64,000 nt of DNA from NCBI GenBank assembly GCA_013911415.1, contig JACETI010000003.1, positions 160,001 through 224,000 on the forward strand. Direction: 5' to 3'. This DNA is from Legionella sp. GTDB taxonomy: Bacteria > Pseudomonadota > Gammaproteobacteria > Legionellales > Legionellaceae. Positions 27,690 to 37,830 of the stretch are shown in pieces. The first letter of the stretch is position 1; every line of letters starts with the position of its first letter. The position numbers and the translations under genes are program-made. Below the pieces are notes generated by a model. The model did not search any database, had not been told where the DNA came from, and saw nothing but the letters and a program-made list of their open reading frames with translations.

Positions 27690-28052
27690 TTAAAAAGTCG
27701 GCACTGGCCTGCAGTTTTCAGTGCCTTGTACTTTGTCAAGCAGCATCTCGGTAATTTCTTTATTAACCTTTCCCGTGGTCGTTCGGCAGATATGATTAAT
27801 TTCTTTTAATCCACTGCGTAATCTAGCCAAAGCTTCATCACCTTTATCGCTAGGAACAATTTTATCAAATTCGACAGCAAAATCGTTCTCTGATTTGTAT
27901 ATAGCTAATGCCAGCAAAGTATTAAACGCTCCATAGCAATGTTCTCTATCATTGAGATCAGGGATTTTATCGAACGCCTGGCAAACCGCATCAATAAATC
28001 GCTCCATTTTCAATTGATATACCATTTTTTGTGTATTTATTGTAGAAATCAT
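27690..28052 (-). CDS. Small protein coupled to the zeta-kinase-like gene
   Basis: A 120-residue soluble, mostly helical protein without a family I recognise. Features are a helix start FIDAVCQAFDKIPDLNDREH, then YGAFNTLLALAIY, and a C-terminal CRTTTGKVNKEITEMLLDK. Its ATG overlaps the stop of the 1054-residue gene (ATGA) and has AGGA about eight bases upstream, so the two are translationally coupled and made together. A chaperone, immunity or accessory subunit role is plausible but not shown. The YGAFNTLL segment loosely resembles YGAYNTIL in the 33-residue-repeat proteins, which may be chance. Confidence 0.6.
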   Translation of the reverse strand: MISTINTQKMVYQLKMERFIDAVCQAFDKIPDLNDREHCYGAFNTLLALAIYKSENDFAVEFDKIVPSDKGDEALARLRSGLKEINHICRTTTGKVNKEITEMLLDKVQGTENCRPVPTF

Positions 28053-31000
28053 AATGTCATCCTATCTGAAACGTCATTTACTTGATTAGCCATACCTTCA
28101 AACTTTGGAAGGTGAAGCAGTTTCTGAATCTCTGAGCCCATGTCATGATTATGAATCAAGCATTGTTTATTGAACTCTTTTAAATCGCCATAATGGCCGT
28201 ACAAGATCAGGGTTTCAATGGCTGTACGTTCTAAATCCGTGGCTTGCGTTAATCTTTCTTGCAACTGCTCTGGATCTTGAATATCTAATAGTAATCTTCC
28301 TTGCTCGCTCTTTTCAAGAGATAAACAAGGAAGCTGATTCTTACCCTCTAAAACAACTTTACAACCAAGTTTTACTATTGATAATAATGCATCAACTTGA
28401 TACTGTATTTTCTTAATCTTCTTAAAAAACAAGCTCTGCGGGCATTGTGCATCTAAATTCACGCGGCCTTTATTAAAGAAAGCCGCAAGCTTTGCTACAG
28501 CATTTGTTTCGTAACAAATAGACAGCGTTTTAATACCATCAATATGTCGGACAATACCGATCAGGGGCGCTGGTGCATTACGAGGGCCACTTGTGTCATA
28601 AAGCTTGATGGGCAAATCAGATGGAGCATATAAAAGAAGATTTAAACCAGCGTTCTTATGGGTTTTTAGCAAATCCGTGGTGTTAATGTATCGCCCCTTA
28701 TCACCCAGAGATGCTTCTTCTTGGCCTGCCCTTTCATACGCTCGTTTAACCACTTCATTAATATCATCATAACAAGCAAACACAAGGTCCGTATGTTCTT
28801 TATTTTTAAAAAGCGCTTTATATGAAGGTTTACATGTCATAGCATCAATAATAACATTCGCTCTTTGCTGCATTGTCCGCAAACGACTATCAACCAATTC
28901 GCCAATTAAATAAGCAGAGTCTTGCGTACGAATAAACATCTGCTCGGTTTCGATCGCTTCGAATTCTTCCGTGTTCTTTCTGTGAAAACCACGATAGTGA
29001 TCCGGATTACACGAAATATAGGCACTGGTATCTTCTGTTGGGCAATATTTACTTGATAGCGTACTCTTGCCACTGGCAGGTGGACCTAAGAATACAAAAT
29101 CATGGTTTCCTGAAACGGGATACACGGGTTTCTTTTCAAAATGCAATATTGCGTAATTGTCGAAGCATTTATCCATAAATTGATCGAGCCACTGATTTCT
29201 AATCGCTTTTCTTGCCTTGTTGTTTTCCATTTCCACATAGGGCAATAATTTTAACGCGTACTCATTATCAGCTTTATCTAAGGATGGTTCCCTCATTCTA
29301 AGTTTTTCTTCCGCTTTAGGGGTGCTCATCTCAGCCAAACAACTACGCGCTTTATCACTTTGTTCAAAGTCATTTTGCATCTTCTGCAGCGTCGGATAAT
29401 GGTCTTGCAAAAAAGCCTGCGTCAATGCTTTTGCAGCGTCATTAATGCTCTCCACAGGCGCTTTATAGGAGGTCACAAGGCGTGCGACCACGTGCAACCA
29501 TACGCTTGTTTCAAGGGTAGGAACCAAAACATCGGTTAACCAGGCTTCACCTGTCAATCGAGCTGCATCAATCTGCGCATCTAGATCTCCTTCCATAAAG
29601 CCTGGTTGAAGGATACGGTTATATTTCCTTTGTAGCATATCATCAGTTGCTGGATCCCAAGTTTGTAACGCTTTAAGGCCGATTACGTGTCGCATATTAT
29701 AATATTTGCTTGCTTCCTGACTGACTGCTTTTAACTGCTTAGGATCAAAGTGGAAAGAATCAGGAGAGAAGGTTAAAGGAGAAAGATTTATTTCATCATG
29801 CTCAGCTGTTTGTAAAGGATCATGTATTATTGATTTAGAGAAAATATTTCCTTTCGCTAAATCAAGGGTGACTGGCACTTCCCCGCCACTCAATAAAAGA
29901 CTATCCAAATTTGATAAAAAATGAGGCGCTAATTCTTCAGTTAATAACGGACGTTTAATGACTGCATCAATTAGATTATCGCCTTGCAAGTTTCCAAGAA
30001 CGGATGCAGATACAACGCTATCTTTAGATAAAGCCACGTATTCTTCGTAAATCGAGAGCTTTAATTGCTCGGTCACACTTTTTTTCAATCGCTCCCGTAA
30101 ATCTGCAATCACGGTTTCATCCATAGGGGATTCGGAATTGACAAGCGGATGCTTGTCATTTAAAGCCATAATTGCTGCATCAAGCGCATGATCATTTTTT
30201 GAAAGATCATCCTCTAAACTAACAATAAGTTGTATTATTTCATTGAAGAGGTTTAAAATCTCAGCTACGTTTTTTTGCGTTTCATGGTCATCTTTTAGAT
30301 AATCACAAACAAACACTTCAATTTCTTTGACCAATCGCTCACTCGCTTCTTTGATTAAAAACGATTCAACGAGAGAATGATGACCCTCAGCAAGCCAGTA
30401 ATAGAGATCAAATTGAGCAGCCGTTTGCTGTACCAAATTAGAGGGTGGTAGATAGACCTGCGATAAAGTATCCTGCATTTCTGCGGTAAGGTAAGACAAA
30501 GCCACTTTTTTTAAGGCTGGCGTTGTGCCAAATTTGACTGCCTCAAAGAAGTTTTGCAAGTTATCTGCCGTAATTTCTTTCGGGACTCTAACTTCTTCAC
30601 CAAGATTTTTACGGTTAAAATCAACGGCAAGACTTTTTAAAAAATTCTTTAGAAATTTATCGAATAACGGATTGCTAGCCAAATATTCAATTAATTGTCG
30701 ATATTCATCAATTGCTTTTACTTTGTTAAAATTAGGAAAGCTTTTTTTCAGTTTTTTTTGGCCTTGCAAAAAAAGCTTGTAGCGTTCTTCAAACGTTTCA
30801 AGGGCATCGATTCCGATGGTTTCCAATTGTGAAATTGTCAATTTCTGTTCATTTTTACCTGTAAGTTCTTTTGCAAATCTTTCGGTAAAAAAATCATAAT
30901 CAGGATGTTCTTGAAGACTATCTAAAACGTTTTGGAAGATTGAGTGTTGATACTTGTCAAATCCCAACTGATCAATCACCTCTTTTTTTATAAGTCGCTC

Positions 31001-31213
31001 TGCTTGTTGAGACAATTTTGTTTGCAGCTGTTTAGCAACTTTAGGAGAAATGTTATCCCAGGTCTCTGTATTTCCTTGTTCATCTTTATAGGAAGAGTAA
31101 GTAGTCAGCGACAATCGGATTGCATTACGTAATGAAGAATCTGGCGCAAGCCCCAGTACACTTTCATTCGCTTCGTCGATCACTATACTTGGCTTAGAAG
31201 ATAGGACTTTCAT
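28049..31213 (-). CDS. Large protein with zeta-toxin-like P-loop kinase domain
   Basis: A 1054-residue protein with no signal peptide. About 680 residues of charged, helical sequence of unknown type come first. A P-loop kinase domain follows: Walker A GPPASGKST at 710-718, then AYISCNPDHYRG, DSAYLIGELVDSR and NVIIDAMTCKP, in the order seen in zeta toxin/PezT kinases, which phosphorylate UDP-amino sugars. About 200 more residues close the protein. Its size is unlike a toxin-antitoxin toxin and closer to the zeta-domain effectors reported in Legionella. The ATG at 31213 has GAGAGG five bases upstream; a GTG at 31219 would overlap that site. Confidence 0.7.
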   Translation of the reverse strand: MKVLSSKPSIVIDEANESVLGLAPDSSLRNAIRLSLTTYSSYKDEQGNTETWDNISPKVAKQLQTKLSQQAERLIKKEVIDQLGFDKYQHSIFQNVLDSLQEHPDYDFFTERFAKELTGKNEQKLTISQLETIGIDALETFEERYKLFLQGQKKLKKSFPNFNKVKAIDEYRQLIEYLASNPLFDKFLKNFLKSLAVDFNRKNLGEEVRVPKEITADNLQNFFEAVKFGTTPALKKVALSYLTAEMQDTLSQVYLPPSNLVQQTAAQFDLYYWLAEGHHSLVESFLIKEASERLVKEIEVFVCDYLKDDHETQKNVAEILNLFNEIIQLIVSLEDDLSKNDHALDAAIMALNDKHPLVNSESPMDETVIADLRERLKKSVTEQLKLSIYEEYVALSKDSVVSASVLGNLQGDNLIDAVIKRPLLTEELAPHFLSNLDSLLLSGGEVPVTLDLAKGNIFSKSIIHDPLQTAEHDEINLSPLTFSPDSFHFDPKQLKAVSQEASKYYNMRHVIGLKALQTWDPATDDMLQRKYNRILQPGFMEGDLDAQIDAARLTGEAWLTDVLVPTLETSVWLHVVARLVTSYKAPVESINDAAKALTQAFLQDHYPTLQKMQNDFEQSDKARSCLAEMSTPKAEEKLRMREPSLDKADNEYALKLLPYVEMENNKARKAIRNQWLDQFMDKCFDNYAILHFEKKPVYPVSGNHDFVFLGPPASGKSTLSSKYCPTEDTSAYISCNPDHYRGFHRKNTEEFEAIETEQMFIRTQDSAYLIGELVDSRLRTMQQRANVIIDAMTCKPSYKALFKNKEHTDLVFACYDDINEVVKRAYERAGQEEASLGDKGRYINTTDLLKTHKNAGLNLLLYAPSDLPIKLYDTSGPRNAPAPLIGIVRHIDGIKTLSICYETNAVAKLAAFFNKGRVNLDAQCPQSLFFKKIKKIQYQVDALLSIVKLGCKVVLEGKNQLPCLSLEKSEQGRLLLDIQDPEQLQERLTQATDLERTAIETLILYGHYGDLKEFNKQCLIHNHDMGSEIQKLLHLPKFEGMANQVNDVSDRMTL

Positions 31214-31491
31214 TTTCACCTCTCGAACAAATGACTACAAACTGCAATTTCATACAATTGAAGCTGCAGGAACTTTTATTGCGAGAATTTTGCTTTACCT
31301 TCCGTGAAGCGACAGTTTATCTGTCAAACCTTAAGGAAAAATTAAAAACACATGACAATTTCAGCTTAAATGAGTGCTAAACAAATTTTTTTTTTGAAAC
31401 GCCATTTCCACCTCAAGTAGGCATGGCATCCATCCTCGATAACAACGATAATTACTTAGAAATTGTACAGTGATAATCAATTAACGAAGCG

Positions 31492-32418
31492 TTAGGCTGA
31501 ACTGACAGAAGGGATAAAAGCAAAATCTAGCTCTGCAGAGTTTTTGATAGAAGCTGTTTCAAAATACGCATACTCCCACGCATCTTGATGCACCATTAAT
31601 TCCCTTAAAAGTCGATTATTAAGGCCGTGGCCTGAACGATAACCTTCAAAAGCACCAATTAAACCACAACCTAATAGATACAAATCTCCAATCGCATCTA
31701 ATACCTTGTGTGTTACAAATTCCGAATGAAATCTCAAGCCACCTTCATTTAATACGCGATAATCATCTACAACAATAGCGTTATCTAAACTTCCACCTTT
31801 AACGAGATCATTCTCCCGCAACTTTTCATAATCGGAAAGAAATCCAAACGTTCTTGCGCGACAAATTTCTTTTGCGTAAGACATATTAGCCAGATCGAAG
31901 GTTGCTGTTTGAGGTTTGTCCTGAAATACCGGGTGATCAAAATCAATCGTAAATGAAACCTTACAACCTTCATAGGGAAGAAATTGAACGTATTTATCTT
32001 CTTCAGTTACTCGAATGGGTTTCAAAATACGGATAAAGCGTTTTGCTGCATTTTGTTCACGAATACCGGCTGACTGAATTAAAAATACAAAAGGAGCAGC
32101 ACTGCCATCCATAATAGGAATTTCTGGGGCATTAATATCAACGAAAGCGTTATCAATACCTAATCCAGCAAATGCAGATAGCAAATGTTCCACGGTAGCG
32201 ATTTTTACATTGCCCGATTGCAAAGACGTACATAATCGAGTATCACCAACGTGATCATATAATGCTGGAATTTCAACAACAGGATCGAGATCCACTCGCC
32301 TAAATACGATACCTGTATTTACTGGCGCTGGCCTTACTGTAAGCAGTACAGGATCGCCTGAATGCAAACCGACACCCGTTGCTTGAATTATTTTCTTAGG
32401 CGTTCTTTGCTTGATCAT
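31492..32418 (-). CDS. lpxC: UDP-3-O-acyl-N-acetylglucosamine deacetylase
   Basis: Zinc amidase for the committed step of lipid A synthesis. The ligands are visible in TVEHLLSA, in the [15 protein letters not shown] block and in YRSGHGLNN. The 308-residue length is normal. It is last gene of the division and wall cluster after ftsZ, its standard position in gammaproteobacteria, linking outer membrane synthesis with division. About 270 bases downstream before the zeta-kinase gene hold nothing recognised. Confidence 0.96.
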   Translation of the reverse strand: MIKQRTPKKIIQATGVGLHSGDPVLLTVRPAPVNTGIVFRRVDLDPVVEIPALYDHVGDTRLCTSLQSGNVKIATVEHLLSAFAGLGIDNAFVDINAPEIPIMDGSAAPFVFLIQSAGIREQNAAKRFIRILKPIRVTEEDKYVQFLPYEGCKVSFTIDFDHPVFQDKPQTATFDLANMSYAKEICRARTFGFLSDYEKLRENDLVKGGSLDNAIVVDDYRVLNEGGLRFHSEFVTHKVLDAIGDLYLLGCGLIGAFEGYRSGHGLNNRLLRELMVHQDAWEYAYFETASIKNSAELDFAFIPSVSSA

Positions 32419-32568
32419 TCAGTAGCCACCTTTGTCTCCTCAGCCGTCGAGCCTTCTCTCATAATAAACTGCGAAATTTTACCAGTACTTTTTAAATAAA
32501 TCCAATCGCTTCGACTATGAGTGATTTTTTGCTATATGTGTTATCAACGCAAGATTCAAGAATCGTGC

Positions 32569-33756
32569 CTATTCCACCGTTTCTTGTCGTCTTAAAAAAG
32601 CAGGAATATCCAAATAATCAATGTCCGGCAGAGAATTTTCCTCTGACGTATTCATTGGTACTGCTGTGGTTTGCTTACGAGATACCGTCGGCCGTTCAAA
32701 TTGCTGGTAATCCATTTGTCCGTCCCCACGAGTAGGCAGTTCCATGGGACGCGTTTTGACCGAGTGACTATGATGATGGCGATTACGCCCATCACGAGGA
32801 TGATCGCCTAAACCGGTAACAATCACTGTCACACGCATTTCGTCAGTCATGTCTGGGTCGATCACTGTACCAACAACCACAGTTGCATCATCGAAAATAA
32901 ATTCTTTAACTACGTCACCCACTTCCTCAAATTCGCCAATAGACATATTCAGCCCAGCTGTAATATTGACTAAAATACCTTTTGCTCCGCAGACGTTCAC
33001 ATCTTCGAGCAGTGGAGAAGCGATAGCTGCTTCGGCTGCTTGCCGTGCCCGTTGCTCACCCGAGGCGGTACCGGTGCCCATCATTGCCATTCCCATCGCA
33101 GACATTACAGTCCTTACGTCAGCAAAATCGACATTGATAAGGCCTGGGCGCGTAATTAAATCGGAAATCCCTTTTACAGCACCTAAAAGGACATTATTAG
33201 CCGCTTTGAACGCATTTAATAAGCTAATATTTTTTCCAAGCACGCTTAGAAGCTTATTATTGGGTATCGTAATCAATGAATCGACGTGGTCGCTTAATTG
33301 ACGAATGCCTTCTTCCGCAGCCAGTGCTCGTTGCTTTCCTTCAAACGAGAAAGGTTTTGTTACTACCGCAACAGTAAGGATACCTAGTTCTTTTGCAATC
33401 TCAGCCACCACAGGAGCAGCTCCAGTTCCAGTACCGCCTCCCATGCCCGCTGTAATAAAGACCATATCTGCACCTTGCAACACTTCTTTGATGCGTTCAC
33501 GATCTTCTTCTGCCGCCTCACGTCCAATCTGCGGGTTTGCACCTGCTCCTAAACCTTTTGTTAGTTCTTCACCTAATTGCAAGTGCACCTTTGCAGTAGA
33601 ATTTTTCAATGCCTGCGCATCGGTATTTGCACAAATAAATTCAACGCCTTCAATATTTTCGGCAACCATATGCTGAACGGCATTGCCACCGCCGCCGCCA
33701 ACGCCAACTACTTTAATAATTGCATTATCGGGCTGCCCTTCTGTGAATTCAAACAT
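32569..33756 (-). CDS. ftsZ: Cell division protein FtsZ
   Basis: Tubulin-like GTPase forming the cytokinetic ring. The GTP-binding motif GGGTGTG is at 106-112 and the T7 synergy loop NVDFADVRT is present. A variable linker (about 320-375) leads to the conserved C-terminal tail [13 protein letters not shown], the docking site for FtsA and ZipA, both of which are encoded in this window. The 395-residue length is normal. Confidence 0.97.
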   Translation of the reverse strand: MFEFTEGQPDNAIIKVVGVGGGGGNAVQHMVAENIEGVEFICANTDAQALKNSTAKVHLQLGEELTKGLGAGANPQIGREAAEEDRERIKEVLQGADMVFITAGMGGGTGTGAAPVVAEIAKELGILTVAVVTKPFSFEGKQRALAAEEGIRQLSDHVDSLITIPNNKLLSVLGKNISLLNAFKAANNVLLGAVKGISDLITRPGLINVDFADVRTVMSAMGMAMMGTGTASGEQRARQAAEAAIASPLLEDVNVCGAKGILVNITAGLNMSIGEFEEVGDVVKEFIFDDATVVVGTVIDPDMTDEMRVTVIVTGLGDHPRDGRNRHHHSHSVKTRPMELPTRGDGQMDYQQFERPTVSRKQTTAVPMNTSEENSLPDIDYLDIPAFLRRQETVE

Positions 33757-33832
33757 GCATGTTCTCCATAGCGGAACAAATCAAACGATTTTGGAATTTC
33801 AAATTATCACACTTCAAAATTCCGCGTTGATG

Positions 33833-35071
33833 CTAAAAATTATTATTAAACCATTCTTTCATGCGTTTCCATAGACGTCTGCTTTGTGAGCCCAAGGGTG
33901 AAATGGAATACCCACCTTCGTATTGTTGTTGGAAGCCATGTAATAGTAGTCCAACGCCTGTAGCTAACGCAGGATTGGTGGCTGCCTCTGCTAAGCCAGT
34001 AATAGGCGATGCACACCCATGCCGCACAGGCATTTCAAAACAACGTTCTGCCAAGCCAATCACGCCTTGAATGTTCGATCCACCACCGGTAAGAACTAGC
34101 CCTCCTGCCACACGAGGATCGCAACCGCTGCGTTGCAGTTCATGCTTGACCAACAAAAAAAGCTCTTCATAACGCGCAGAAACAATCTCAGACAAAACAC
34201 GTGTTGAGATCTGACGTCCTGGTTTTTCAGTAACGCTTAAGACCTCAATCATTTCTTCGGGATCAGCAGCATCAATCATAGCACAACCGTGCTGCACTTT
34301 AATGGCCTCCGCCGCTTTTGTTGGCGTACGTAATGCCATCGCAATATCATTGGTGACTTGGTCACCCGCAATAGGTATGACCGCTGTATATTGAATAGCG
34401 CCATTTGAAAAAACAGCAATATCAGTGGTTCCACCACCGATATCGATCAAACACACGCCTAATGTTTTTTCATCTTCGGTAAGCACCGCATGGCTTGATG
34501 CCAGTTGCTCCAAGATCAAATCCTGCACCTCAAGTCCACATCGTCGCACACATTTTGCAATGTTTTGCATAGCGCTGACAGCGCCCGTCACCATATGGAC
34601 TCGGGCCTCCAGCCGGACCCCTGCCATTCCTACCGGCTCTCGAATACTTCCTTGATTATCAATAATAAATTCTTGAGGTAAAACATGGAGAACTTTTTGA
34701 TGCGCGGGTACTGCCACTGCCTTTGCCGCGTCGATCACTCTTTCCACATCAAAACGGGATACCTCTGAATCTTTGATCGCAACGATGCCGTGCGAATTTA
34801 AGCTACGAATATGGCTTCCCGCAATACCGGCATAAACGGTGTGCACTTCACAACCCGCCATCAATTCGGCTTCTTGGACAGCCCGCTGAATTGAATTTAC
34901 GGTCGCTTCAATATCGACAATAACACCACGTTTTAATCCACGCGAAGGATGCCGTCCAACGCCGATAATTTCAAGCGTTCCATCGGGCATAACTTCACCA
35001 ATTAAAGCAACAACTTTAGAAGTGCCGATATCTAAGCCCGTAATAATATTTTTTTCGAGTTTTTTCGCCAT
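33833..35071 (-). CDS. ftsA: Cell division protein FtsA
   Basis: Actin-family ATPase that tethers FtsZ to the membrane and recruits later division proteins. Nucleotide-binding motifs are GLDIGTSKVVALIGE near the N-terminus, LIDIGGGTTDIAVF in the middle and LTGGGSNIQG near the end. A C-terminal amphipathic helix (RRLWKRMKEWFNN) is the membrane-targeting sequence. The 412-residue length is normal. It lies between ftsQ and ftsZ as usual. Confidence 0.96.
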   Translation of the reverse strand: MAKKLEKNIITGLDIGTSKVVALIGEVMPDGTLEIIGVGRHPSRGLKRGVIVDIEATVNSIQRAVQEAELMAGCEVHTVYAGIAGSHIRSLNSHGIVAIKDSEVSRFDVERVIDAAKAVAVPAHQKVLHVLPQEFIIDNQGSIREPVGMAGVRLEARVHMVTGAVSAMQNIAKCVRRCGLEVQDLILEQLASSHAVLTEDEKTLGVCLIDIGGGTTDIAVFSNGAIQYTAVIPIAGDQVTNDIAMALRTPTKAAEAIKVQHGCAMIDAADPEEMIEVLSVTEKPGRQISTRVLSEIVSARYEELFLLVKHELQRSGCDPRVAGGLVLTGGGSNIQGVIGLAERCFEMPVRHGCASPITGLAEAATNPALATGVGLLLHGFQQQYEGGYSISPLGSQSRRLWKRMKEWFNNNF

Positions 35072-35082
35072 GATTTTCCCGC

Positions 35083-35766
35083 TTATTTACTCCACTGCAC
35101 GGCCATGCCTCGCGGATAACGTAAGTCAACACGCGCCAACTGTGCTTTTTTCTCGGCAAAAACAGTTGAATACGCTCGACAAAAGCGGGTTATCCGTGTT
35201 TCAATTGCTTGCTTCCCTAAGTTTAACTGGATGCCATTTGTAAGAACAAGGTCCAGCGCTTGATTATTTCGCAAAATCAAAGAATCAATCGATAAACCAT
35301 ATTCTGATAATATCTTACTCACGTTTTGATAGATTTGTAAAACTTCTCCTTTTTGATTATTCGGACCTGTCAAATGAGGCAAAGAATATTTTTCTGCCGA
35401 AAGCGGTTGGATAAGCTCAGCTTGAGCTGTAATAAGCTTTTCATTCCACCAGGCGATTGGGAGTTTTTCAATAATCATGATCTTTAAACTGTCGGGCCAG
35501 ACGCGCAATACAGTTGCTTGTTCCACCCACCTATGTTGTCTTAAAACCCTTTCCATTTGCTTCGGTCGACAAAAAAAATAGTTTGCGTTGATCTGATTTT
35601 CTAGAAGATTTTGAATTTCTTCGGCGGGTAGGTTGTTCAAACTTGCTGTAATTCTGATCGTCTTCACAGGAAACCGTTCGGGATCGGCGCAATAAAAATA
35701 GACGGCAACAGCTGATACTGCTAAGCAAAGTAATAAACATATACCAAAGGGTGATAATCGCTGCAT
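35083..35766 (-). CDS. ftsQ: Cell division protein FtsQ
   Basis: Bitopic divisome scaffold linking FtsB/FtsL to the early ring. A membrane segment lies near residues 7-28 with almost no cytoplasmic tail. The POTRA domain follows (FPVKTIRITASLNNLPAEEIQNLL ...), then the beta domain (HRWVEQATVLRVWPDSLKIMI, ARVDLRYPRGMAVQW). At 227 residues it is shorter than E. coli FtsQ (276) mainly at the N-terminus. The start overlaps the ddl stop by one base. Confidence 0.93.
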   Translation of the reverse strand: MQRLSPFGICLLLCLAVSAVAVYFYCADPERFPVKTIRITASLNNLPAEEIQNLLENQINANYFFCRPKQMERVLRQHRWVEQATVLRVWPDSLKIMIIEKLPIAWWNEKLITAQAELIQPLSAEKYSLPHLTGPNNQKGEVLQIYQNVSKILSEYGLSIDSLILRNNQALDLVLTNGIQLNLGKQAIETRITRFCRAYSTVFAEKKAQLARVDLRYPRGMAVQWSK

Positions 35767-36881
35767 TAGAAATGGGAAGATGTTTGTTTAAAAGCCCTTG
35801 TGAGTTGTTGGCGATGCATATGTTGCTGCTTTGCTAACTGGACTAATTCAGCCAATAAAGCATCATATTTCAATCCACTAACTGCCCATAATTTAGGGTA
35901 CATGCTAATTGCAGTAAACCCGGGGATGGTGTTGATTTCGTTAAAATAAATTTTTTCAGTCCTTGGCTCAACAAAAAAATCTACTCGTGCCATCCCTTTA
36001 CATTTTAAGCGTATAAAGATTTCAGCCGCCATTTGCTGCAAACGGCCCACGGTTTCCGGCGACAAGTCTTTTGCCGGTGCATCGAGCCCACAATCATTAG
36101 GATCGAGATATTTGGCCGCGTAAGAGTAAAACCCATCGGCATGATTGACTTTGATTTCCCCTGGTAAACTCACTCTGGGAGCATCATAAGGTGTGGTCGA
36201 TTCAAGCACTGCCAATTCAATTTCCCTGCCCGAAATATATTCCTCAATTAATACTTCTTCGTCATAACGAAAAGCGTCATCAACGGCTTTTTGTAGCTCA
36301 ACAAGATTATTGACCCTATGCACCCCAATGCTTGAGCCTAAGGAACAAGGTTTCACAAATAAAGGCCAGCCAAATTGCGCTACTGCTTTTTGACAGACTG
36401 CTGGTCGCTGTTCTGCGCGTTGGTTACAGGTCAATAAGAGATAGCGTGCAGAAACAATCGCTTCATCGCAGACCAAGCGTCGGCTTACCTCTTTATGCAT
36501 TCCAACAGCGGAGGACAAGACGCCACTCCCTACATAGGCAACACCGGCTAATTCTAAAAGCCCTTGTAGACAGCCGTCTTCATAAAGCGAGCCGTGAGCC
36601 ACAGGAAAGACTACGTCTGCATCCACGATAAAATTTTCTTGTTTTAGTAAACTGGGTAATAAAATAGAGCGATCGGTTTTCACCGGTAACGCTTGCAAAT
36701 GATCACGCAATTCGTCGCGATCATTTAAGTAAAACCGGCCTTGTTTATCCATGCCAATTGGTGTAACTGCATAAGTATTCTCGTCAAATGCTCGCAAGAC
36801 AGAAGCTGCTGACATGCACGAAACTTCATGTTCACTTGACTGACCGCCATATAATAAGACCAGTTTCGTTAATTCTGTCAT
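35766..36881 (-). CDS. ddl: D-alanine-D-alanine ligase
   Basis: ATP-grasp ligase making the D-Ala-D-Ala dipeptide of peptidoglycan. Signatures are YGGQSSEHEVS at the N-terminus, PLFVKPCSLGSSIGV for ATP binding, EEYISGREIE and the C-terminal FNEINTIPGFT. The 371 residues correspond to the longer DdlA type, although the dcw position is that of the shorter ddlB in E. coli. It overlaps murB by four bases. Confidence 0.95.
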   Translation of the reverse strand: MTELTKLVLLYGGQSSEHEVSCMSAASVLRAFDENTYAVTPIGMDKQGRFYLNDRDELRDHLQALPVKTDRSILLPSLLKQENFIVDADVVFPVAHGSLYEDGCLQGLLELAGVAYVGSGVLSSAVGMHKEVSRRLVCDEAIVSARYLLLTCNQRAEQRPAVCQKAVAQFGWPLFVKPCSLGSSIGVHRVNNLVELQKAVDDAFRYDEEVLIEEYISGREIELAVLESTTPYDAPRVSLPGEIKVNHADGFYSYAAKYLDPNDCGLDAPAKDLSPETVGRLQQMAAEIFIRLKCKGMARVDFFVEPRTEKIYFNEINTIPGFTAISMYPKLWAVSGLKYDALLAELVQLAKQQHMHRQQLTRAFKQTSSHF

Positions 36882-37759
36882 CGGCGTTCTCCGACGATAT
36901 GGACCTCTGGCATCAACGCAATCCGGGTCTTCTCTAGCACGGCGTCATGCACATACTGAATTAAAGACTCAATATCTGAGGAAGAGGCTTTTTCTTGATG
37001 ATTAATAATAAAGTTTGCGTGTTTTTTTGAAACCATTGCCCCACCTAACTGTTGTCCCTTTAAACCACAGGCTTCGATGAGTCGAGCTGCGAAATCACCC
37101 GGAGGATTACGAAAAACCGATCCGCAATTGGCCTCGTTTGTCGGTTGCGTTTCTGTCCGATGCTGCAGCAGCGTTTTGATACGTTGTAGAGAAGTTGCTT
37201 TTTCGCCGCGAGGCATCCGACAAGCCGCTGATATAAATGCTTCGTCTTCCAAACCGATAACCTGTCGATAAGCTATTTGGAATTCGTCAGGCCTTCGGAT
37301 ACGTCGCTCGCCTTGACGTGTCATGGTTTCGACATATTCAACGTAGCGCCACGTTTCGTCCCCGGCACAGCCAGCGTTCATTTTAAGTGCACCACCCATT
37401 GTTCCTGGGATACCCGCCCAGAATTCACCACCCGATAAATGCATGCGTGCGCAAAACCTTGCCATCGTTGCACAAGAAACGCCGGCCTCTACATGCACTA
37501 AATTTTCTTCTAATAAATGAATTTTTTTTAAGCAGCCTTGCATCAAAATCACCGTGCCCAAAAATCCGGCGTCCCTGATCAATAAGTTGCTTCCCAATCC
37601 CAACCAAAGCAAGGGCTCAGTAGTTGGCAGTTCTTTTATAAACAAAGCAAGATCATCGACATCGGTCGGTTTATAAAGTTGTTTTGCAATACCACCCACG
37701 CGCCAGGTGGTGTAGTGCATTAACCGTTCATTTTGGCTTAATTCGCCTTGATAGTTCAT
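36878..37759 (-). CDS. murB: UDP-N-acetylenolpyruvoylglucosamine reductase
   Basis: FAD enzyme that reduces UDP-GlcNAc-enolpyruvate to UDP-MurNAc. Motifs are HYTTWRVGGIAKQLY, GLGSNLLIRD, GIPGTMGGALKMNAG, and the catalytic Ser in CGSVFRNP typical of type II MurB. The start is uncertain. The ATG at 37759 gives 293 residues and the usual distance to HYTTWRVGG. Earlier in-frame codons (ATG 37771, ATG 37777, TTG 37786) exist, but none has its own ribosome site. A strong site upstream belongs to a ten-codon ORF whose stop is one base from this ATG. Confidence 0.93.
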   Translation of the reverse strand: MNYQGELSQNERLMHYTTWRVGGIAKQLYKPTDVDDLALFIKELPTTEPLLWLGLGSNLLIRDAGFLGTVILMQGCLKKIHLLEENLVHVEAGVSCATMARFCARMHLSGGEFWAGIPGTMGGALKMNAGCAGDETWRYVEYVETMTRQGERRIRRPDEFQIAYRQVIGLEDEAFISAACRMPRGEKATSLQRIKTLLQHRTETQPTNEANCGSVFRNPPGDFAARLIEACGLKGQQLGGAMVSKKHANFIINHQEKASSSDIESLIQYVHDAVLEKTRIALMPEVHIVGERR

Positions 37760-37760
37760 T

Positions 37761-37793
37761 CTATTTTTCATAATCATTGTTTGCAAAAAGCAT
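37761..37793 (-). CDS. Ten-codon mini-ORF ahead of murB
   Basis: AAGGAG (37800-37805) lies six bases before an ATG that opens a ten-codon reading frame, MLFANNDYEK, ending in TAG. One base later comes a murB ATG. The only good ribosome site in this junction therefore serves the mini-ORF, suggesting coupled reinitiation on murB or a recent frameshift that removed the original murB start. Confidence 0.4.
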   Translation of the reverse strand: MLFANNDYEK

Positions 37794-37830
37794 AATACAC
37801 TCCTTGCTACCTGAGCTATAGCCGGTTTCT

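Noticed and set aside
27690-31213. Classical epsilon-zeta toxin-antitoxin module
   Set aside because: The kinase protein is several times too large, the small gene follows instead of precedes it, and it does not resemble epsilon or PezA.
32849-33676. Long open frames antisense to ftsZ
   Set aside because: They are mirror frames of a highly conserved gene, rich in Ser/Ala/Pro, with no ribosome sites.
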